From NCBI GenBank assembly GCA_900772575.1, contig CAAHEN010000144.1:1-9182 (forward strand): a DNA stretch of 9,182 nucleotides, given 5' to 3'. A program made the position numbers and the translations under genes. Source of the DNA: Bacteroidaceae bacterium. GTDB taxonomy: Bacteria; Bacteroidota; Bacteroidia; Bacteroidales; Bacteroidaceae. Positions 5,900-9,182 of this stretch are shown one piece after another. The notes under the pieces are model-generated. The model did not search any database. It saw nothing but the letters and a program-made list of their open reading frames with translations, and had not been told where the DNA came from. Positions within the stretch are counted from its first letter, which is position 1; every line of letters starts with the position of its first letter.

Positions 5900-7555
5900 T
5901 CACTCGCGGCGACTGAAAGCGGAGAACCCGCGGACGAGGTAGAAGAAGATGTGCCCCACGCCGAAGGCCACGGCGATGTAGAGCATGGTGCGGTCTTCCT
6001 GCCACCCGACGGTCTGCTGGTGCCAGAAACCGGTGATGACGCAGAGCAGCGAGACGACCACGCCGAGGACGCTGAGCACCGTCTGGCCGTGGCGCCGCAC
6101 CGTGCCGCCACCGGCGCGGCTGTGGCTGATGCCGTAGTAGGCATAAATGTCGAGACCGATGACCATCCAGATGACGAGGCGTATCCACGTCTCGGCAGGC
6201 AGGAAAAGCATCATGCCGATACAGCAGACCACGCCGGCGGCGGGGACGTAGGGCACAAGCGGGGTCTTGAAGCCGCGCGGGGCGTCGGGCTGCGTGCGGC
6301 GCACGACGATAACCCCAAGGCAGACGAGGGCAAAGGCAAAGAGCGTCCCGATGCTGGTCATCTCGCCGGCGATGCCGGGCGGCACAAAACCGGCCAGCAG
6401 GCCGATGACGGTCATGAAGAGCAGGTTGCTGCGGGCCGGCGTGTGGTAGCGGCGGTGAAGGTGCGAGAAGAGGGGCGGCAGCAGGCCGTCGCGGCTCATG
6501 CTGAAGAAGACACGGCTCTGCCCCATGAGCATGACGAGCACCACACTGGCATAGCCGAGCAGGATGGCGATGATGATGCCGCGGTTGAGCCAGGGGAAAG
6601 CCGGAATGACGGTGCCATGGGGCCCGACGGGCCCCATGTGGGCCACGGCGGTGGCGGCGGGGGCGATGTTGTCGGCACCCTTGTAGGCATGGTAGTCGAC
6701 CACGCCGGTCATGACGAAGGCAAAGAGCATGTAGAGCAGCGTGCACACAAGGAGCGACCCGAGAATGCCGATGGGCATGTTGCGGCGCGGGTTCTTGGTC
6801 TCCTGGGCTGCTGTGCTGACGGCATCGAACCCGATGTAGGCGAAGAAGACGATGGCGGCGCCGCGCAGGATGCCGGAGATACCGTAGTCACCGAAATTGC
6901 CGGTGTTCTCGGGAATGAAGGGCGTCAGGTTGTCGGCACGGACATAGCGCAGGCCGATGACGATGAAGGCCATGACGACGAGCAGCTTGAGCGCCACCAT
7001 GAAGTCGTTGAAGCGGGAACTGCCGCGGGTGCCGCGCACCAGTATCAGCGACATGGTGACCACGAGCAGCATGGCTGGCACATTGAAGACGCCGCCATCG
7101 GCCGGGCAGGCTGTCCACGCGACGGGCAGCGGCAAGCCCACATCGGCCATGATGACACTGAAGTAGCGGCTCCACGAGATGCTGACGGCCATCGCCGCCA
7201 CGGCATATTCGAGCACAAGATCCCAGCCGATGATCCAAGCCACGAGCTCGCCCATCGTGAAGTAGGAGTAGGTGTAAGCCGAACCGGAGATGGGGAGCAT
7301 GGAGGCAAACTCGGCGTAGCAGAGGCCGGCGAAGGCGCAGGCCACGGCGGCCACGGCGAAACTGATGACGATGGCCGGTCCGGTGTGGGCGCCGGCCACA
7401 ATGCCGGTGACGGAGAAGAGACCGGCGCCGATGATGACACCGACACCCATGGCGATGAGACCGCCGGCGCCGATGACGCGGCGCAGGCCGCGGCCACCTT
7501 CGTTGCCGGCTTCGAGCAGCAGCTCTTCCTTCGTCTTGCGTACAAAGAGGTTCAT
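5900..7555 (-). CDS. APC-superfamily amino acid permease, cationic amino acid transporter (CAT) type
   Basis: A complete 551-residue inner-membrane transporter that imports amino acids, presumably by proton symport as in the APC superfamily. Hydrophobic segments account for twelve or more transmembrane helices over residues ~28-545. TM1 carries the unwound substrate-binding motif in GVGVIIGAGLFSVTG (37-51). The family signature FFAYIGFDAVSTAAQETKNP, followed by RRNMPIGI, covers 237-264 (TM6 and the following loop). GQSRVFFSMSRDGLLP (345-360) and the R-T-Q-P-D-A-P-R-G-F-K loop (420-430) are typical of the CAT group (relatives of YfnA and mammalian CAT proteins). The N-terminus has the usual short cytoplasmic MNLFVRKTKEELL segment, which supports the ATG at 7555. 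Length is ordinary to slightly long for bacterial members. The specific amino acid cannot be read from sequence. It has its own promoter and does not overlap its neighbours, so it is probably monocistronic. Confidence 0.5.
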   Translation of the reverse strand: MNLFVRKTKEELLLEAGNEGGRGLRRVIGAGGLIAMGVGVIIGAGLFSVTGIVAGAHTGPAIVISFAVAAVACAFAGLCYAEFASMLPISGSAYTYSYFTMGELVAWIIGWDLVLEYAVAAMAVSISWSRYFSVIMADVGLPLPVAWTACPADGGVFNVPAMLLVVTMSLILVRGTRGSSRFNDFMVALKLLVVMAFIVIGLRYVRADNLTPFIPENTGNFGDYGISGILRGAAIVFFAYIGFDAVSTAAQETKNPRRNMPIGILGSLLVCTLLYMLFAFVMTGVVDYHAYKGADNIAPAATAVAHMGPVGPHGTVIPAFPWLNRGIIIAILLGYASVVLVMLMGQSRVFFSMSRDGLLPPLFSHLHRRYHTPARSNLLFMTVIGLLAGFVPPGIAGEMTSIGTLFAFALVCLGVIVVRRTQPDAPRGFKTPLVPYVPAAGVVCCIGMMLFLPAETWIRLVIWMVIGLDIYAYYGISHSRAGGGTVRRHGQTVLSVLGVVVSLLCVITGFWHQQTVGWQEDRTMLYIAVAFGVGHIFFYLVRGFSAFSRRE

Positions 7556-7591
7556 AGGCTATATCTGTTTGGAATGTCGCATTGTGGACTG

Positions 7592-7599
7592 CAAAGTTA
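7592..7599 (-). promoter_or_regulatory. Bacteroidota-type -7 box (TAACTTTG) for the permease gene
   Basis: On the minus strand the site reads TAACTTTG followed by CA, and lies 36 bases before the permease ATG, so transcription near 7585 gives a short leader of about 30 bases. Upstream is AT-rich (GTGAAAAAACATTTTGC); no clean TTG sits at the expected -33 distance. No Shine-Dalgarno sequence is present before the ATG. Confidence 0.5.
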
Positions 7600-7674
7600 G
7601 CAAAATGTTTTTTCACAGCATAGGATACGAGCACAATGTCTTCGCACAGCGGGGCAACGCTCCAGCCAGACGCA

Positions 7675-7713
7675 CCGTGCCCTACCGGCACCGAGGGGTG
7701 CGGCAGGGCACGG
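7675..7713 (-). terminator. Strong 3' hairpin after the beta-helix gene, no U tract
   Basis: CCGTGCCCT (7675-7683) pairs perfectly with AGGGCACGG (7705-7713), and inside it GCACC (7688-7692) pairs with GGTGC (7697-7701) around a four-base loop, with a small internal loop between. It lies 48 bases past the stop of the beta-helix gene and upstream of the permease promoter, the right place to end that transcript. Neither strand has a T-run after it, so it is either a non-canonical terminator or a 3'-end protecting hairpin. Confidence 0.5.
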
Positions 7714-7761
7714 TCAGAAGAGAAGCAATAAATATTTCTTTCGCTCTGGCTCAGGCCAGTA

Positions 7762-9182
7762 TCAATAGTCGGTGTTCTCGGGGTCGAAGTTGGCCCATCC
7801 GGCGGTCCAGTTGTCACTGCCAAAGGCGCCGACGTAGTTGACCTTGTCAAACCAGCTGTTGGTCAGGCCGTCGAAGGAACCGGCGGTCAGCAGGGGTGAG
7901 CCAGTGCCGGGGAGCACGCTGACAGAAAGTCCGTTGATGGCGGTCAGGCCCCAAGCCGAGGTGTTCTTGTCGTAGCGGTTGCCGCTCTGTGCCTTGAAGA
8001 AGGTGGAGGAGAAACTGGGCTTCGTGTTGTCGAGGACTGCCTTGCCGTCCACGAAGTTGACGAGTGAGTCCTTATACACCTTGTTGGCGTCGGAGCCGAG
8101 AATGTCCATGTCGGCGAACCAGAGGTTGGTCAGGCGGATATTGCCGGCCTCGGCCTGCTTGCGGGTGTCGCCCTTCTCACCGTCGACTATCAGGCCGATG
8201 GGGTAGCCAAAGGCGATGGAGTTGACGCAGTTGAGGCGTGAGCCGCGGCGTATCTGCATGGCGGACTGGAAGCGGCCGAGGCCGGAACCGTTGTTGGGGA
8301 ACATGTTGCCGCCGTTGATGTAGTCTGTGGTGTTCTGGAAGGCGGGGTCAACGGCCTTCGGACCGACGAAGGTGATGTTGGAGAAGGTGGCCGAGGTGTA
8401 GGGCGATGCGGTGGAGCCACTGGCGTCGTTGTCACTCTCGAAACCGTTGCTCTGGCTCTTATCGGCCAAGCGGGAGTCGCGGACGACGAGGCCGTACTGC
8501 ACAGAACCGGAGAACCCGTTGTCGGTGTCGAAGTCATCGTCCCAGCCGCGGAAGGCAATCAGGTGCTTGCAGTTGACCGTGCCGCCGAACCACTCGAAGC
8601 TGTCGTCGTTGGAGTAGGACACCTGTACGTGGTCTATCTGTGTGCCGTCGCCGACGGAGCCGAGGGTAAGGCCGTTGATTTCCTGGTCGGTGTCGAAGGG
8701 ATAGCCGGCAAACTCGATGCGGACATAGGAGAGTACGCCAGAGTTGTCGTGGGCGTCGTTGCCGCCGTGCTTCGTGCGCGGGCCGCCTTCGATCTGGGCC
8801 TCCTTGGCATTGTGCGGGGCGCGGCCGCAGAGGATGACGCCACCCCAGTCACCGGGACGGCGCTGTCCCTTGGCCTCCTCGGAGGTGAAGACAATCGGGG
8901 CCGTCTGCGTGCCCTGGGCGATGAGCTTGCCGCCACGCTCGACGATGAGGGCGGCCTTGGTCTGCTTGTCGCCCTTGATGACGGTGCCCGGCTCGATAGT
9001 CAGCTCAGAGCCCTCAGCGATGTAGACCCAGCCTTTCAGTATATAGGTGCCCTTCTTGAGGGTCTGCTTGCCCTTGAAGACGAACTCGTTGTCACCATTG
9101 CCGATCTGGTTGCCGTCGAAGAGCAGGTTGTCGGCTGCTTTCAGGCCGCCGTCCTCGCTCCAAGTGCGTTCAGTCGTGGCGG
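7762..9182 (-). CDS. Secreted parallel beta-helix surface protein, N-terminus beyond the window
   Basis: The frame is open from the right edge to the TGA at 7764-7762, giving the last 472 residues; no start codon or signal peptide is in view. The visible part begins with ITxGxY-like strands (GTYILKGWVYIAEGSELTIE, then PGTVIKGDK), an extended repeat pattern of a right-handed parallel beta-helix. A conserved core follows: DWGGVILCGRAP near residue 115, YVRIEFAGYPFDTDQEINGL near 155, and QVSYSNDDSFEWFGGTVN with RGWDDDFDTDNGFSG from residue 186. The Asp-rich DDSFEW and DDDFDTD runs could bind calcium; this is inference. The end, WTAGWANFDPENTDY, matches the usual terminus of this Bacteroidota family, so the C-terminus is intact. 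I recognise the family as secreted or lipid-anchored proteins of unknown function; no catalytic residues can be assigned. An internal GTG at 8622 falls inside the conserved core and is not the start. Confidence 0.5.
   Translation of the reverse strand, partial: ATTERTWSEDGGLKAADNLLFDGNQIGNGDNEFVFKGKQTLKKGTYILKGWVYIAEGSELTIEPGTVIKGDKQTKAALIVERGGKLIAQGTQTAPIVFTSEEAKGQRRPGDWGGVILCGRAPHNAKEAQIEGGPRTKHGGNDAHDNSGVLSYVRIEFAGYPFDTDQEINGLTLGSVGDGTQIDHVQVSYSNDDSFEWFGGTVNCKHLIAFRGWDDDFDTDNGFSGSVQYGLVVRDSRLADKSQSNGFESDNDASGSTASPYTSATFSNITFVGPKAVDPAFQNTTDYINGGNMFPNNGSGLGRFQSAMQIRRGSRLNCVNSIAFGYPIGLIVDGEKGDTRKQAEAGNIRLTNLWFADMDILGSDANKVYKDSLVNFVDGKAVLDNTKPSFSSTFFKAQSGNRYDKNTSAWGLTAINGLSVSVLPGTGSPLLTAGSFDGLTNSWFDKVNYVGAFGSDNWTAGWANFDPENTDY

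Noticed and set aside
5796..6746. 316-codon minus-strand frame overlapping the permease gene in another frame
   Set aside because: Arg/His/Pro/Ala-rich peptide typical of an out-of-frame reading of GC-rich DNA. The same applies to 6888-7850 on the minus strand.
5873..7600. 575-codon open frame on the plus strand, fully antisense to the permease gene
   Set aside because: Composition is dominated by His, Asp, Glu and Gly with no recognisable family. It is the mirror of a clear APC permease in a GC-rich gene, where stop codons are rare in the antisense frame.

Overview
The window looks like chromosomal DNA from a fairly GC-rich member of the Bacteroidota, most likely order Bacteroidales; the genus cannot be fixed by eye. 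The evidence is threefold. Promoter -7 boxes of the TAnnTTTG type sit upstream of three of the four genes. No gene start has a Shine-Dalgarno sequence where one would be expected. The protein families (FAS1 lipoprotein with a C-terminal domain, discoidin/beta-trefoil surface protein, beta-helix surface protein) are typical of this phylum.

All four genes I can support lie on the minus strand. From right to left, in the direction of transcription, they are: (1) the C-terminal part of a secreted parallel beta-helix protein (7762 to beyond 9182); (2) a complete APC-superfamily amino acid permease of the cationic amino acid transporter type (5900-7555); (3) a complete surface lipoprotein with two FAS1 (fasciclin) domains and a C-terminal beta-rich domain (3521-5629); (4) the N-terminal ~704 residues of a secreted protein with two ricin-like beta-trefoil regions, a discoidin (F5/8 type C) domain and helical linkers (1-2114). 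The three genes whose 5' ends are visible each have their own -7 box, so they look like separate transcription units, not one operon. Three of the four products are cell-envelope or secreted proteins with adhesion or glycan-binding folds. The permease imports amino acids at the inner membrane. Nothing here forms a complete polysaccharide utilization locus: there is no SusC, SusD or glycoside hydrolase in view.

The most unusual part is the 1.4-kb stretch from 2115 to 3520, which holds no convincing gene but is dense in structure. It has a long GC-rich leader for the discoidin gene, a 14-bp tandem repeat array, a plus-strand promoter that runs at once into a perfect 12-bp terminator hairpin, and a series of further inverted repeats. 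Two of those repeats share an arm and so are mutually exclusive. A 15-bp motif, GTGACAAACGAGAGG, occurs exactly twice (3401 and 5873), each time just downstream of a gene end. No mobile element, tRNA, rRNA, CRISPR array or phage gene was seen. The best candidate for something undescribed is a small or structured RNA in roughly 2880-3320, which rests on sequence symmetry alone. [Note on form: the original gave no confidence for any feature; the 0.5 in every feature is a placeholder required by the schema, not an estimate.]
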